DNA of 64,000 nt from Dentipellis sp. KUC8613 (lineage: Eukaryota; Basidiomycota; Agaricomycetes; Russulales; Hericiaceae), in assembly GCA_002286715.1 (NCBI GenBank), contig NSJX01000016.1:252613-316612 (forward strand), in the 5' to 3' direction. Positions 37,111 through 49,046 of this stretch are shown one piece after another. The position numbers and the translations under genes were made by a program. The number at the start of each line of letters is the position of its first letter. The first letter of the stretch is position 1. Below the pieces are notes generated by a model, which saw only the letters and a program-made list of their open reading frames with translations, did no database searches and was not told where the DNA came from.

Positions 37111-38549
37111 TCACCGAGGTCCCTTCTCATACGCCTCGCAGCCAACCACCTTCAACCATCGTAGTCGCGCCTCCACATCTGGCCATAGTGTCCGCGCACC
37201 AGGCTGGCTTGCCGAGCCACTGCTTTCAGCACTGTCTGGTATCCCACCAACAGGGGAACGACGCAAACGCAGTCCCGTTGCCGAGGTAGACCTGTCTCGA
37301 GAGAGCGAGGGCAAACGACGAGGATCCGGAGGAAGTGTGCGCGAGTCGCTGGCATAGTGAAACACGCGAATTCGCTGTGCCGCGGAAAGCGTCGGGGCGA
37401 AAGAGGTCAGAATATCGAGCTGCAACTCGGTAGGAAGCTTCGCGAATCCCGACTCTGGGGCTTTGGTCGCAACTACATGGTCGGAGTCTACGGATTTCTT
37501 GGGCTTGAGCAGAAGCGGGCGGGAGTACTTGAGCAGCACGGTTGCTTCTTCCTTCACTGTCTTTGCCAGGTCATCGTTCCGCCAGAGTAATGCCTTGAGT
37601 ACTTCCTGGCTGAACCTCCAGGACGACATGCTTGTGCTCTCTTCGTCAGCCTCTTCGCCCACCTCAAGAGGTGGAGCTCCGTTTGCTCCGTCAGGCCGGA
37701 CGAAGCAATTTGAGAACATTTCGAGCTTGATGAGGGTATAGTTGTCTTCTTGCACGGCCTGTATGATGGCTTGGATAGCGCGGTATCCGAGCGAATTGCC
37801 ATTGAGCGTTAGGCTTGTCAGCGAACGGGAGCGAGGAGATCGGATGTAGTCGATGATATATGGTGCGGACAGAGGCGTCAAAGCCACAGCGGATAGGTGA
37901 AGCATCTCCAGGTGTGACGAATTTAGGGTGGGGAGAAAGTTGGAAAGGAAACCATCGGATAGATTGCGGTTTGCAGACATAGCAAGCGTCTGCAGACACG
38001 AAGAACTGACGGCTGCGGAGAACAGTAAGATGATATCTGGGTCAGCCGTGAAGCAATTCTATGACAATTATTAGAATCGACACGGAGTCAGCCAGGCGCC
38101 ACGCACATTCTGCAGAAACAAGTCTCGCAGAGACGTATTTCCACGCAGATACCTTGCAAGAGCGCGTAGTCCCCGGTCCCCAATATCGTTGCTGTTGAGG
38201 CTAATCTCCTCTACTCGATACTTCTGGCCTTCTTCCGAGCAGAGGAAGTCACAAAGGACTTCGCATCCATCATCGCCGAGTTGATTATGCCCTAGCAGTA
38301 GCCTGGTCACAAATCGACGGCCAGTGATAGTCTCAATCACACTCCGAGCACCTGAAAGATAGGACATAGGTCTCAGGCACGGGGCTTCAAGGAGATACCC
38401 GACGTACCATTAGCACCTGCCCAACCACGGTCACTACAATCGACATGTCCACGGGAAGCAAGAGAGAGTGCGAGTGACCTGGGTTGCTTGGTGGCCAGCA
38501 TCTTGTCTAGCGAATGGAATGTCGAGCTCATGAATAAGGTTGCGGCCAT
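37111..38549 (-). CDS. leucine-rich-repeat (RNI-like) protein
   Basis: Three exons, complement(join(37111..38058,38107..38351,38408..38549)), 444 residues. LRRs of the RNI type appear in the first two thirds: TRLLLGHNQLGDDG, EEISLNSNDIGDRGLRAL, SLTSLTLNGNSLGYRAI, LIKLEMFSNCF. The last third contains FAKLPTELQLDIL, similar to an F-box-like helix, followed by a Ser/Arg-rich stretch. The start is uncertain: the ATG at 38549 has a good context and lies right after a CTACAG acceptor, while ATGs at 38531 and 38501 are also in frame. Role unknown; such proteins usually act as protein-interaction scaffolds. Confidence 0.72.
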
Positions 38550-38897
38550 ACTGTAGACCCTGTTAACTCTCTTTACAGGTAGTTGGAGGCGAACATTAGC
38601 ACCGTATGAGAACATGGTGGTACAAGCGTACTTAGCACGCCGTTGCAATGGGCTGATATTGGCGACGGTAGCGCGTGAACCCAAGGGGAACGCAGGTCCG
38701 ATGAGTTCGTAGACGCGCAAAGAGGCAGTGCAACATTTTGCTCTGAGCCGTCTCGGCCTGTTCTTTCGTCACGCGATGTCTGACGTCACTCATCCGCTGC
38801 AACCTACGAACCATGCTCCACCTCCAAAGCTCATATATACCACCGAAATGCAATCTCACCAGCAAATACTCCTTTCACTCGCACACGTCCATCCATC
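38550..38897. other. divergent promoter with TATA
   Basis: TATATA at 38834-38839 suits the small gene starting at 38898. Minus-strand transcription of the LRR gene also starts here and probably has a spliced 5'UTR. Confidence 0.4.
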
Positions 38898-39236
38898 ATG
38901 CCCGCACGTCCCATTCATGAAATGAGCGCAAGCCCACACAGCCGCCGCCTCGTACGTACACGCACCTACCTCGTTTTTGCATGATTTAGATTGACACATC
39001 TTACATGATAGGCCGTTGCAACTGTGCTCGGGATTGCCGGTACCGCCGCCGCTATGTATACCGGAGCACTTGATATCAAGCGCGACAAGCAGCCGCAGTC
39101 GGTCAACGGCAGTATGTCCGCGTCTACCAGCGGCATGAACTTGCTAACTGTCGTGATAGGCGCCGGTGCGAAGAACCCAAGGGATAGCATGGACTCAAAA
39201 CAAGTCCGCGAGCAGATGCACGGGAAGTTAACGTAG
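38898..39236 (+). CDS. small single-pass membrane protein, unknown
   Basis: Three exons, join(38898..38951,39012..39111,39160..39236), 76 residues. A 20-residue hydrophobic Ala/Gly-rich segment (AVATVLGIAGTAAAMYTGAL) is followed by a charged tail (DIKRDKQPQS, SKQVREQMHGKL). The second intron (48 nt) has a clear TTGCTAACT branch site. A basic N-terminus with a short hydrophobic helix would suit a small mitochondrial inner-membrane protein, but I cannot name a family. Confidence 0.6.
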
Positions 39237-39409
39237 AGAGCTTTGGACGTTCGAATGCCTTGTATAACCTTATATCATAAGCATTTCCGAGAGGTTCAGA
39301 GCATTGTTTACGCGTGTTAGTTTCAGAGGCTTTTGCACAACAGAGCCAAACACGGCTTGCGACGCGTGCCGAGGTCGCGTCGGCCTCGAGTATTCGGTGT
39401 CTTGAAGCA

Positions 39410-39986
39410 ATGGCGTCTCGCGCAGACTACATCACATCTCTCGCAGCATCTCGTACCCATTCTGCATACCCTTACTCCCCCGCATACCCGGACCCACATG
39501 CCGCTCGTCCCAAACACCGCGTCGCGCCTGCCATAATCCCTGACTTGCGCTTCGAGTCGACGTACCTGAGGCGGGTAGCACCCCATGTGCATGTGGAGCG
39601 CGTTGGCGCCCAGACAGAAGACAAGGGGAAAGGAAAGGAAGTGGTGAAGGAGCCATATGAAAGCATCAAGGTGGAATGGGGGAAGGTGGTCTGGATAACC
39701 ACACGGGACCAAATTATCAGCCCGTTGGTGCAGGGCGCTCTTTGGTGTGTACTTCGGTAGTATAACTAGACCTCTGACTGCTGACAACTCTATTTTTCTT
39801 AGGGGGACCGCCAGCGTGTTTCTCGTACCCATGTTCTCTGCCCTCGGCGCACGCGTTCGACACATGTGGCCGCAGTACAGGGAGCCGCCTGTAGGACACG
39901 AGGGCAAAGGCGTTGGGTGGCTCAGGAGCTGGTTTCACTCGCTCTTGGGTAGTGCAGGTTTCGGTATTCCCACTGGCACGAAGTAA
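39410..39986 (+). CDS. unknown protein, 172 residues
   Basis: Two exons, join(39410..39744,39803..39986). It starts MASRADYITSLAASRTHSAYPYSPAYPDP, carries a Lys/Glu-rich stretch (EDKGKGKEVVKEPYE), and after the intron a moderately hydrophobic segment (GTASVFLVPMFSALGARV). Splicing converts CTT TGG into a clean WGTASVF join. No family recognised. Head-to-tail with the preceding small gene. Confidence 0.6.
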
Positions 39987-40774
39987 TCTCAAGACCTGTC
40001 CTCATAATGTGAAGCATTGCAATAACGAAATCTGAATCTAACGCTCTGGGTGTATGCCGCTGTCCGAAGATACTTCGGCAATAGATATCCTTGATTTCGG
40101 AATTGAATTTCTCGGAATGAGTAGCGCCCGTTGCTTTTCCAGTCGTCTTATCGGTTCGTTCGCTTCGGCGGTCTGAGGCGAGCGTATGTGGTCACGAGCA
40201 CAGCAGCAGGTTTCCAAGGACACTGAAAAGGATTTCCGCCTTCTATCCAGTCTTTCTCACTACTTTTGCTCACCCTAGGCCCGGGATTCCATATAGAAAC
40301 TCGCGTCAACGTTCTGGAGACTGCTCTCCAATTGAAGCATCCGCGCGCTCACTCGGAAAGAGCACTCTCGCCTTGCTAGTTGACGTTAGCAGCCAACAGA
40401 AAGCTCTGTTGTATATGAAACTGATCATGAATACTGACGTCGAAGCCGTGCAGCAGCCTCGAATGGATGCACTGGGCTCAGCGCGCCCGGCGTCTGATGC
40501 TCTCCTCTTGTCATTCCTACCGTGTTATTCGTATAGCCGCCTCCATTTATAGGTGTCCTATTCTCATGACGACTGAGTATGACAGCTTGTGGCACGATGT
40601 CAGATTCTTCATGCCCTTTCCGTGGGAGTAGGTTCTGTCGACGTCGTTCTACGGAACAGGGCCATGCGCAATCCAGGTCGCCGTGGCCATATAAGGGTGG
40701 CGCCCTTACCTGCCTTGCAGAGTCCGTCTCTTACCTCTTGCCTTCTTTCTCAGCAGTGAGCTTGCGAATTCACC
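39987..40774. other. 788-nt spacer with TATA near its right end
   Basis: No coding exon recognised. TATAAG at 40690-40695, 80 nt before the next ATG, is a probable TATA box. Confidence 0.45.
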
Positions 40775-41660
40775 ATGCCAGAAGGCAACCCGTCGAAACC
40801 CGCTCGCGTTCCCTACGTATTTCCTCCTCCAGGCACTAACGAAGTACGTCCCTTTTATACCGAGTGTGGAGATCCGGCGGCTTTATCTTTATCGTGGATG
40901 ATGGTGCTCACATGCCCTTGCTGGTGCACCAGGTAGCTGATGGGATCCGCGCACGGCGCACGGGCCAGAACCCAGGACTCATCGATCTTGACGGTGTTCT
41001 GTGAGTCACTTTCGTCGAGCCTTCGTCGTCACGTCTTACCAGGCTACAGGCTCAACGCAGAGGCAGTTGCACAAGGATGGAATGCACTCGGTGGTGCTCT
41101 GCGAAACAAATCTAGCCTTCCCTTGGATATCCTGGAGACGCTGGTTAGCCTTTTCGCAACGCTGCTAATCCATGTCGTCAACTTCATCTTCTAGATCCTT
41201 CGCGTATCCGTTTTGAACGGTTCGGCATACGTTTGGTAGGTCCTTCTCCATCTTCAGAGGCATCGCCAACTCAAGTATGCGGTACAGGAGAGAGCATGAG
41301 ATCATCGGACGCGACGTCGGTCTCACTCCAAAGGCGCTCTTCACGATCCGCACGACACCAGCTTTCGCCTTCGCTCCCTCAACGGGCACAGGCCCGTCCG
41401 CCATCACCTCGCAGCCGTCAATCGAGGACGGGCTCACGTCGGTGCACCTCGCTGCTCTGGACTACGCGGATCATATGACGCGCACTATCAAGGTGCCCCA
41501 GCCCGTCTTCGACCGATTGAAGACCAAGTTGAAGGACGATCGGCAGATTGTCGAGGCGACTGCGACTGTTGCTGGATATAATCTGACGACGAGGGTGTTG
41601 AGGGCATTGGATGTAGCAGGCTTGGCGGAAGAGGAAGTGCCGATCCCTGTCGTTGACTAG
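40775..41660 (+). CDS. AhpD / carboxymuconolactone-decarboxylase-like protein
   Basis: Five exons, join(40775..40843,40933..41000,41050..41143,41195..41235,41288..41660), 214 residues. The all-helical AhpD-like fold is suggested by LRNKSSLPLDILETL, then SVLNGSAYVWREHEIIGRDVGLTPKAL, where the E/H pattern fits the CMD motif. The CxxC of peroxidase-active AhpD is not seen, so a lyase or decarboxylase-like role is more likely. The C-terminal part (SVHLAALDYADHMTRTIKVPQPVFDRL, VEATATVAGYNLTTRVLRAL) is the second conserved helix pair of fungal members. It begins the oxidoreductase-rich stretch, 120 nt upstream of the end of the first tandem SDR. Confidence 0.8.
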
Positions 41661-41780
41661 TGACAGCTCCTCGATGAGAATACATGTATGCATATACTTG
41701 CACCACTGGCATGACAAGGGCCACCATCGTTTGCCTATCGTACATATGCTCCCCAGATACTTCAGCTCCATTTCTCGTGC

Positions 41781-43079
41781 TCAATACGACGATGCGTGGA
41801 CGAGCAAAGTCTGTGTTGGGGTGAGCTATGGGCAGGGTTTACGGGTGTAATTCACTTACGCCTCCGTCAATGAGCACCGTCTCGCCGTTGATGAACCAGT
41901 TGGAGATAAGCATGAGCGCAAGAGACCCGACGTCCCTGTTTGACCCAGCCGGCTCCGTCGGAACCTTGAATGGGTGCGATTTGTTGCTGTGTGATTGACC
42001 AAGCTCGTCTATACTACCCTTGGACGACATCTGGAATAAGCCGCAAGGTGAGCGTTTCAAAGCTTCTAGACGTGTAGCAGGTGGGGACGGACTTCTGTAA
42101 TGAAAAGACCTATGGCGTCAAAGCCATATTAGTTTCTGCGTAAGAGAGAATCAGAGTAGGACCTGCCTGGCGCAATTCCGTTCACACGAATGCCTAAAGG
42201 AAGAAGCTCATGGGCAAGTGATGATGTCGCGTGGCCGATCGCAGATTTGGAAAACATATAGGGGAACGAGCGACCTGCCGTGTCCGAGTCCTACCGGAGA
42301 ATCGTGTCAGTCCACCAATCATCATGTAAAATTGTAAAGAGCAACTTGCCTTCGTCCACCCGTTCATACTGCTTGTCATGATAATCTGCGGAACGAATTT
42401 CTTCGCCAACTCGCTGCTCTTCCATTTTTCCAATAATGGGAGGAACGCAAAAGACAGCCAGTAAGGCCCGATCGCGTTGGTATGCAAGGAGTTTTCGAAA
42501 TCCTCTTGAGTGACAGTGTCAAAGTAACCCTTGACGAAGGCATCTGCAGTCGCCTCCTCGGGCTTCGTGTACTGGCCCACCAAGACGCCAGCATTGTTGA
42601 ACAAGACCGTGACATGCTTTTCGCGCTTGCCGATTTCATCAGCGAGACGCTTGGCTTCTGCCTAGCCAAATTCTTCAGTTCTGAGGGCTGACTCTATGAT
42701 GGGATACATACCTTCCAGCGTATGTCCCCTTCAAGGCCAATCAACTTGCCGCTGATGTTCTTTTGAGCAGCAGCATCGTTGTAGACCTTCGCAATCCTGC
42801 CGGTATCCCGTCAGTAACTGCCACGGTCTGACGCTGCAAACGCTGACTTGTCAAGATCTTCCTGCTTTGGACCAATAATATACACTGTAGCACCATTTGC
42901 AACCAGAGTGGTACTGATCATGAGACCAATTCCCTGAAACGCGCAGATCAACGACTCGATTCCGCAGAATCCCATTCACCAGAAGGACTCACAGTTCCAC
43001 CTCCTGTCACGACTGCAACAACTCCACGGAGATCAAAAATGTTGTTCGCCGTCAGGCGGTCAAGAATGGCGTCGGCCAT
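41781..43079 (-). CDS. short-chain dehydrogenase, tandem paralog A
   Basis: Eight exons: complement(join(41781..41810,41860..42030,42093..42109,42167..42290,42350..42661,42712..42796,42848..42933,42993..43079)), 303 residues. NAD(P)-binding TGGGTGIG is split by intron 1. Catalytic-type residues: NNAG (LFNNAGV), Ser-rich IIMTSSMNGW, and Y-x3-K (PYMFSK). It ends TLLVHASSY. Two introns start with GC instead of GT (after WTK and after IAPG). The 17-nt exon (LFITE) and the 9-residue last exon match those of paralog B exactly in length. A TATATA on the minus strand near 43150 is the probable TATA box. Substrate unknown. Confidence 0.88.
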
Positions 43080-43475
43080 AGTGTTGCTAGCTTGCGGGGT
43101 GGTCAGGGTGGAAAGATCAGAGACTCACCAGATCGTGTCACTCGCTTCTTATATAGCACCACGACTAAGGCAGCGGAACTGACGTGCCGCTCACCTGTCT
43201 TCGAGCACGGACTAGAGTGGGTCTAGTAGCTCTCAGAACTGTTCAGGGATGTTCACGAGTTCCAGACGACGCCATTGGCCGTGGTAAAAGGGAGAAACCA
43301 TGTTCGCAGGAACGCAGTGATGTCATTGATGTCAAGAGATAAGATGCGTCCCATATCTTTAGATTTGGCGAAATTCAATTTCAGGCGGACGCTCGGTGTA
43401 GCCGACACACAGCAACAGGACCTCAACGCAATCGAAAACAATTCGCAAGCGATATAAGGTATGCGATGCCACATA
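43080..43475. other. promoter of paralog A and 3' flank of paralog B
   Basis: TATATAAG on the minus strand near 43149-43156. No other exon supported. Confidence 0.45.
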
Positions 43476-44881
43476 TCAGTACGACGACGGATGCTCGAGG
43501 AAACTCTGGGAGTTGATGGTCAATGATGAAACAGCACTTCAGAGGGCAAACCGTCGATAAAGAACTTACCCCTCCGTCCACGAGTACGGTCTCCCCTGTA
43601 CCAACTTGTAAATCCGAGATTTATGGTGATATCGTCATTGAAACCCACCGTTGATATACCGATTCGTGACTAGCATCAATGCCACGGACCCAACATCACG
43701 AATGGATCCAGCGGATCCCGCTGGGATTTGGAAACCGGCACTTTTGATCAATTCCTTGGGATCCCTGGACTGTCCAAGAGCATTCATGGTCCCAGGTGAA
43801 GTCATCTGCAACCATCTCAGCCGAGCGCCGTACACCGAGTAGACAAGTGGATTAATTACCTCGGTTGCGAAGACACCTAGACACCGCGTCAATCAAGTAA
43901 GGCAACGGTCGATAACCAAGACCTATAACCACACACCGGGCGCTATGCCGTTGACACGAATACCGAGCGGAATCAGCTCGTGCGCAAGGGAGCCCGTTGC
44001 TTGTGCGATAGCCGCTTTAGAGAACACGTAAGGCACTTGGTGTCCAGCAGTAGTGAAATCCTAGCCCTAGCAATCAAATCTCTCTCCGAACAAATGAAAG
44101 AGACCTCGACGTGCCTTCGTCCATCCATTCATACTGGTCGTCATGATGACCTGCGGGGCAAACTTCGCGGCCGCAGGCTGACCGCTGAGTTTCCATTTCT
44201 CCAAAAGTGGGAGAAAAGCAAAGGTCATCCAGTAGGGTCCGACAGCATTAGTATTGAACGTCTTGTTCCAGTCGTCCTGCGTCAATGGGTCGAAGAAGCC
44301 TTTGATATATGCCTCCGCAGTCGCCTCCTTTGGCCGGTGCGCAACACCCCCAGAAATCCCAGCGTTGTTGAACAAAACAGTCACATGGCCGGCCTTACTA
44401 CCGATCACACTCGCCAATCGCGTGGCCTCAGACTAAACGCACATAGCAGGTTCAGTTGTTGGGGGACAAGAGTGTAACAATCAAAACTTGACCTTCATAC
44501 TGATGTCTCCTTCGATGCCGTATAGAAAGCCTTGCCCAGGATTGTTCGGTACCACATCGTTGTACACTTTGGCGATCCTGAAGAAATTTGAAGGTGAGAC
44601 GGTTAGTCGAAGAACAAGAGTGAAGCACAATACTAGTAGTAACCTACCGGTCAAGGTCTTCCTGCTTTGGACCAATAATGTATACATCTGCGCCGTTCGC
44701 GGCTAGGGTGGTACTGATCATCAGTCCGATGCCCTATTACAGCAGAAGGTCAATAGGTGTCAATCGACGCCAGTCTGCGTGAGATAAAACATACCGTGCC
44801 TCCACCAGTCACGACTGCCACTACACCCTTCAGATTGAACAAATTCTTCGCGGCCACTTGTTTCAAGATTGCATCTGCCAT
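43476..44881 (-). CDS. short-chain dehydrogenase, tandem paralog B
   Basis: Nine exons: complement(join(43476..43505,43570..43595,43649..43805,43860..43876,43937..44060,44115..44432,44493..44577,44648..44733,44795..44881)), 309 residues. Same architecture as paralog A: TGGGTGIG, LFNNAGI, TTSMNGW and PYVFSK, ending SFLEHPSSY. The first eight exon boundaries coincide with A, and it has one extra intron between YING and ETVL. The WTK intron again begins with GC (GCACGT). The IAPG intron here begins with an ordinary GT. The last exon was recognised only by comparing the two paralogs, since both finish in SSY-stop. Likely a recent tandem duplication. Confidence 0.88.
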
Positions 44882-45447
44882 AGTTAGCAACTGGCCGTCA
44901 ATGAACGGGGCTCGCTTATATGTCGCCGCTCCAGCGAAGCTTTATACCCCCACATTCCTCCCGTGAAGGATGGCTAGTAAATCAGATGACGCACCTTCTT
45001 TCTCAGAGACCTGGACACTGCTTCCAAGACCCACATCGATCACAGAAACTGTATCCACACAAGTACACACGCCAAGCCGTGTGAGGTGACGAAGCTAGGC
45101 GGCAGTTGCGAATCCAATCGAGTGCCCATTGGTCCATTGTAACGAGTACTCGTACAACGCATGGTTCGTACCGCGTCGATCGCAGTGAAGCGTACGTATC
45201 AAGCTTTATGTACGGTGGTCGTGAGATCGCCGGTCCGCATGTCGAAAAGAGGTAGATCGTGCCTACGCCAGTCCGAGTAGGGATCACCTGCAGTATGGTA
45301 TGTAAGTAGCCCACATCGCTGCGCCACAGTAACATATGGAGATCATTACGACACTGGATAGTGTACTGGACGAAAGCGGTTGGAAGCGCCGGCATTGAAC
45401 GGCTGTGTAGCTCATCCGAGCAGACGGACGATGTCGAGAATCGTGGT
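44882..45447. other. spacer between paralog B promoter and F-box gene 3' end
   Basis: A TTATAT element near 44917 may be the paralog B TATA. No coding exon recognised from 45.0 to 45.4 kb. Confidence 0.45.
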
Positions 45448-47567
45448 TCACCGAATTGACGATGGATTGATGCCCCACAACCGCGCATCTTCACATCCCA
45501 TATCCCTAAGCCATTCATCGCCGTAATACTTGGCCATCCGGTAGACCCATGGCTTCACCTCTATTCCGCTCGCTGTGCGGAGTATTGATTGATATTGTTC
45601 GGGTGTACCAAGCACGGTGAGGCTGGGGATAGTAGTTGCAAGATTCTGGACGAATGCAATGCTCGGTTCTTCGCTCAAAGACAGGAAATTCAAGTTGGGC
45701 GGGAGGCCTGGCAACAGTTGCTGCAAAAAGTTGTGAAAATTAGAACGGTGTTCAGATAAAGGACGTGCGTACAGTCGCGAATTCGTCGGAAAGATCAGGA
45801 AGACTCGTCAGGTCCAAAGCAGTGACGGAACGGGGGACTAGCCAACTTGAAAGAGCGGGCGCCAAGTCTTTGGGAAGAGGAATGGACAAGCTACGCAGTC
45901 GGTCCAGTGTTGGGAGGACACCCCATAACGCTGCATTGTAGCCATAGTGTCGTGCGTGTTCGAGTGGCACAAGGAGACGCAGAACAGATATCGTCCGGTG
46001 ATTGCGGAGGAAGTGGGTGAGGGCAGGAAATAAATCTAGGTCGGATTGGTGGGCATGATGTATTGTATGGGATACCTCGAATACAAATTCGCGTAGGCTC
46101 GGGAGACGAGACTGGTCAGCCTTGAAGACAGGAGCCAAGGGTGAATCTGTTATAAGACAGCACTTCAATTGCAGTACTTCGATGTGAGTGCTGTGGCTGA
46201 TAACTTGGGAGAGGGATTCCGCATCCAGTTGGATGTTGTGCAGTTCCAAGCTTGTGAGGCCCGTCATCGACAAGACACTGGAACTGGGCATAGTCCAGGG
46301 ACCTCCCGTGTCTTGGACGGAGACACCACGCAGTGTCTGCTTTTGACTGTCGAGGAAAGCGTGCAGATCTGTCTCGGCAATTCCCCGATAAGAAAATCGA
46401 GCCAACCGAGCGAATTTGGGGAATCGACTAGGTGAATCACAAGTGCATCTGGATGAAGAGTTTCAGTCACGAGTATTTTATATAATCATATGGGCATACT
46501 TCAAGTGAAGTGTACTTAGCGTGGGGTGACTTTTCTCCAGCATCTCTAGATACGTGGTCATGACACCCCCTGGCATTTCGCAGTGAACGGACCGGAGATT
46601 GGATAATTTGGTGAGTGTATGGTCCAATACCCCTGAAAATATCCAATTAGAAGGGCAAGAGTGGAATCAATCTTGACCTTACTCATAATGAAAGGCGTGA
46701 GATGGCAGTCACTTTCTTCATCGGCGGGGGCAGAGATAGTCAATTCCCTGACCGCTAGCGCATGCGTAGAATCCGAAAGTAGGAACGTCAAGATGTCAGC
46801 ATTTCGCCGAGCATGCCATTCGTCTGCCTCTTCGCATTCGGTCCTCTCTGTTGTATAAGAAGACGTGCCAAATTGAAGATGGAGATTGCGGAACAGAAGT
46901 TGGCTAGCAATGGTGGACAGCGCATTTGGCACAAAAAGACATCTGCGCAGGTCACGGCGGGGGAGGTAGCTGGCAATTTCCCTCCATATTTCAGCTGAAA
47001 ACCGAGGCTTGCCCTGTGGTCTTGCAGAGGGCTGAATAGGACACAGATTGACTACCATCTGCGCTCCGACTCGTGACAAGTATTGCTTACCTCTACTGGT
47101 CTGTTCAAGGCATGCGCACTGGCCTGAGGCATCAACCTCTGCGCCTCTTCGTGGTGTGGGTCAATCTGCAAGATTGCCTGTACGTCTACTCGCTGATTGA
47201 GGAGCATGCTCGTGTCCGGGAGGGATGAATGAGCTGCTCACCTTGATATGCGGCACTACGCAGGCCAGCGGCAAACCGAGTCTTAGCGCGCAACAGATGG
47301 GTCTGGATCGCTTTCTCCGGCTGTGCGGATGCGATCTGGAGGCAGGACTGGGCCGCGTTCTCGATGAGCATCCTGTGTCTACATAAGCCCAGCCAATCAG
47401 TGTGAGGGAGGCTAGATCTCTGAAACCGACACCAATAAGCGAACAAACCCTGGTCCGGACGGTAGATGCTGCAACGCGCATAATAGAACATCTGCTTTCT
47501 GTTCGTTGGAAAGGAAAGCCACGACGTCTCGAATGCTTGCATCCAGTATTTTGGGATTAAACACCAT
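45448..47567 (-). CDS. TPR plus F-box protein with LRR-like C-terminal part
   Basis: Seven exons: complement(join(45448..45720,45773..46448,46500..46632,46683..47031,47091..47185,47242..47378,47449..47567)), 593 residues. The N-terminus holds one or two TPR-like helical pairs (ENAAQSCLQIASAQPEKAIQTHLLRAKTRF, AILQIDPHHEEAQRLMPQ), followed by the F-box PRFSAEIWREIASYLPRRDLRRCLFV. The rest has LRR-like strands (LTSLELHNIQL, IEVLQLKCCLI, LRSLSIPLP). Such proteins are greatly expanded in agaricomycetes and are presumed substrate adaptors of SCF ubiquitin ligases. The acceptor before DVQAILQ was chosen because it keeps the TPR frame. Confidence 0.8.
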
Positions 47568-47762
47568 TACGATTCGTTATTACATGAACGAAGGGAACAG
47601 GAGATTGAGAGCGTCCGAGAAGGACATCGAGCCACCGTGACTGCTCCAGGCCAAACCAGCCCTAGTCTCGCTTTCGGCCTCTCCCGGCCGATTCATGCCG
47701 TTCTCACGCTAACAAACACTCGTTTTATCCAACTTCTCAGCTACTCTACATTTCATCTTCTT

Positions 47763-49046
47763 CTACTTCTTGCAGTCAGGGAATCCAATGTCGCCCCAGC
47801 CAGTCCACTCAGGCGGGCATACACGGAAGTGATGCGTCTGCTCGATGGTCTTCAATTCCGCAATCTCCTCGTCCGTCAGGTCCACAAGCTTCTTGTTAGC
47901 TAAAATCCCATGGTCAGTAACGGGCGGGGAACGCATTTCGACCAAGGCTCACCAATGACGCGCTCCGGGGTAACGGACTTTGCCAGCACTGTCATCGAAA
48001 TGAGTACAATTCGCCGAAAGCCAAGCACTTCAACATTACCGATAACATTGGGGGTGTTGGCCTGGAGAGAGACCAGGATGTTCGCAGGTGTGACACCATG
48101 TTTCTCCGCAATGCGCTTCACAATAGGGTTCTCGTGAAGAGGCGAGCCCTCAGAGCCGAGAGGAGAGTAAGCCGTGATAGCGATTCCATGTTTAGCGGCC
48201 TCTGCAAGGATGTCGTCCTGCAGGCAAGAGCTGGAAAACAGGTCAGAGCAAGTCACGAAAACTGCTGGCCCGGACATACGGGTGACGTTCGATCTGGTTC
48301 ACAGCAGGAATGACCGTCGCCTCTTTGAGAAGAGGGGCGAGGAATTCGACCGATACGTTCGATACACCTGCGCCGTGGAGAAGCGAATCTACCGTTCAGT
48401 CGCAATCGCTAGTAAAGCAGGTGCAATACTCACCGATAGCCTTCACCTTGTCGGGGTTCTCTTTGTACACTTTCTCCATCTCCTTCCAGGTATCCAGCCA
48501 ATTGACAGATTTATCAGCCTTTCCGTCCTCGGTCATGGGGGCAGGCCAGTGCATGAGCCCTGAGTGACCGGATTAGCTACTTCGGTCGCGGTGCTATAGA
48601 AAGGTCGCACGTACAGAGATCCAAGTAAGGCGTGTCAAGCTGCTTGAGAGAGTAGTCAAGGGCTTCACGAACACGCTTGTGGTCGGGGTTGTTGAGCTTG
48701 GTGGTCAAGAAGAATTCTTCACGAGGAACTCCCGAGGCTTTGATTCCCTGTCCGACCTCCGCCTCATTACCTGGGGGTATAGGATAAGAATTGTACAGTA
48801 CACCCGAAGTAGAATCGGAATGCTCACCGTAAGCAGTCGCGGTGTCGATATGCCTGTAACCGTTCTTGAGCGCAACCTCAACGGCCTTCTCAACAGCGCC
48901 GGGAGGAGATCTCCAGGTACCTGCACATAGTTGCAATCGAAGTCAGGTCCTTATCGTGTATTGCTGTATTCCCTTCAGGACTCACCAAGACCGAGGACAG
49001 GGACCTCAGCTCCTGTGTTCAATTTGACGACTTCGTAGACGGGCAT
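47763..49046 (-). CDS. aldo-keto reductase
   Basis: NADPH-dependent carbonyl reductase of the AKR superfamily, 295 residues, eight exons: complement(join(47763..47899,47953..47988,48040..48230,48280..48367,48434..48559,48615..48770,48828..48920,48986..49046)). Catalytic residues: D and Y in GYRHIDTATAYGNE, K in TTKLNN, and H in LMHWPAP. The signature GVSN (AIGVSNVSVEFL), then NQIERHP, AYSPLGSEGSP and the cofactor-binding ILAKSVTPERV-like motif are present, with a glycerol-dehydrogenase-type end. TATAAA lies at 49106-49111 on the minus strand. Confidence 0.92.

Noticed and set aside
41811..41859. SDR paralog A ending at an unspliced VSELHP-stop
   Set aside because: A GTAAGT donor directly after DGG, the same position as in paralog B, and a matching nine-residue last exon make the spliced end more likely.
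43253..43474. C-terminal extension of SDR paralog B (MWHRIPYIACELF...)
   Set aside because: Comparison with paralog A shows the gene ends at SSY-stop (43476), so this frame is downstream flank.
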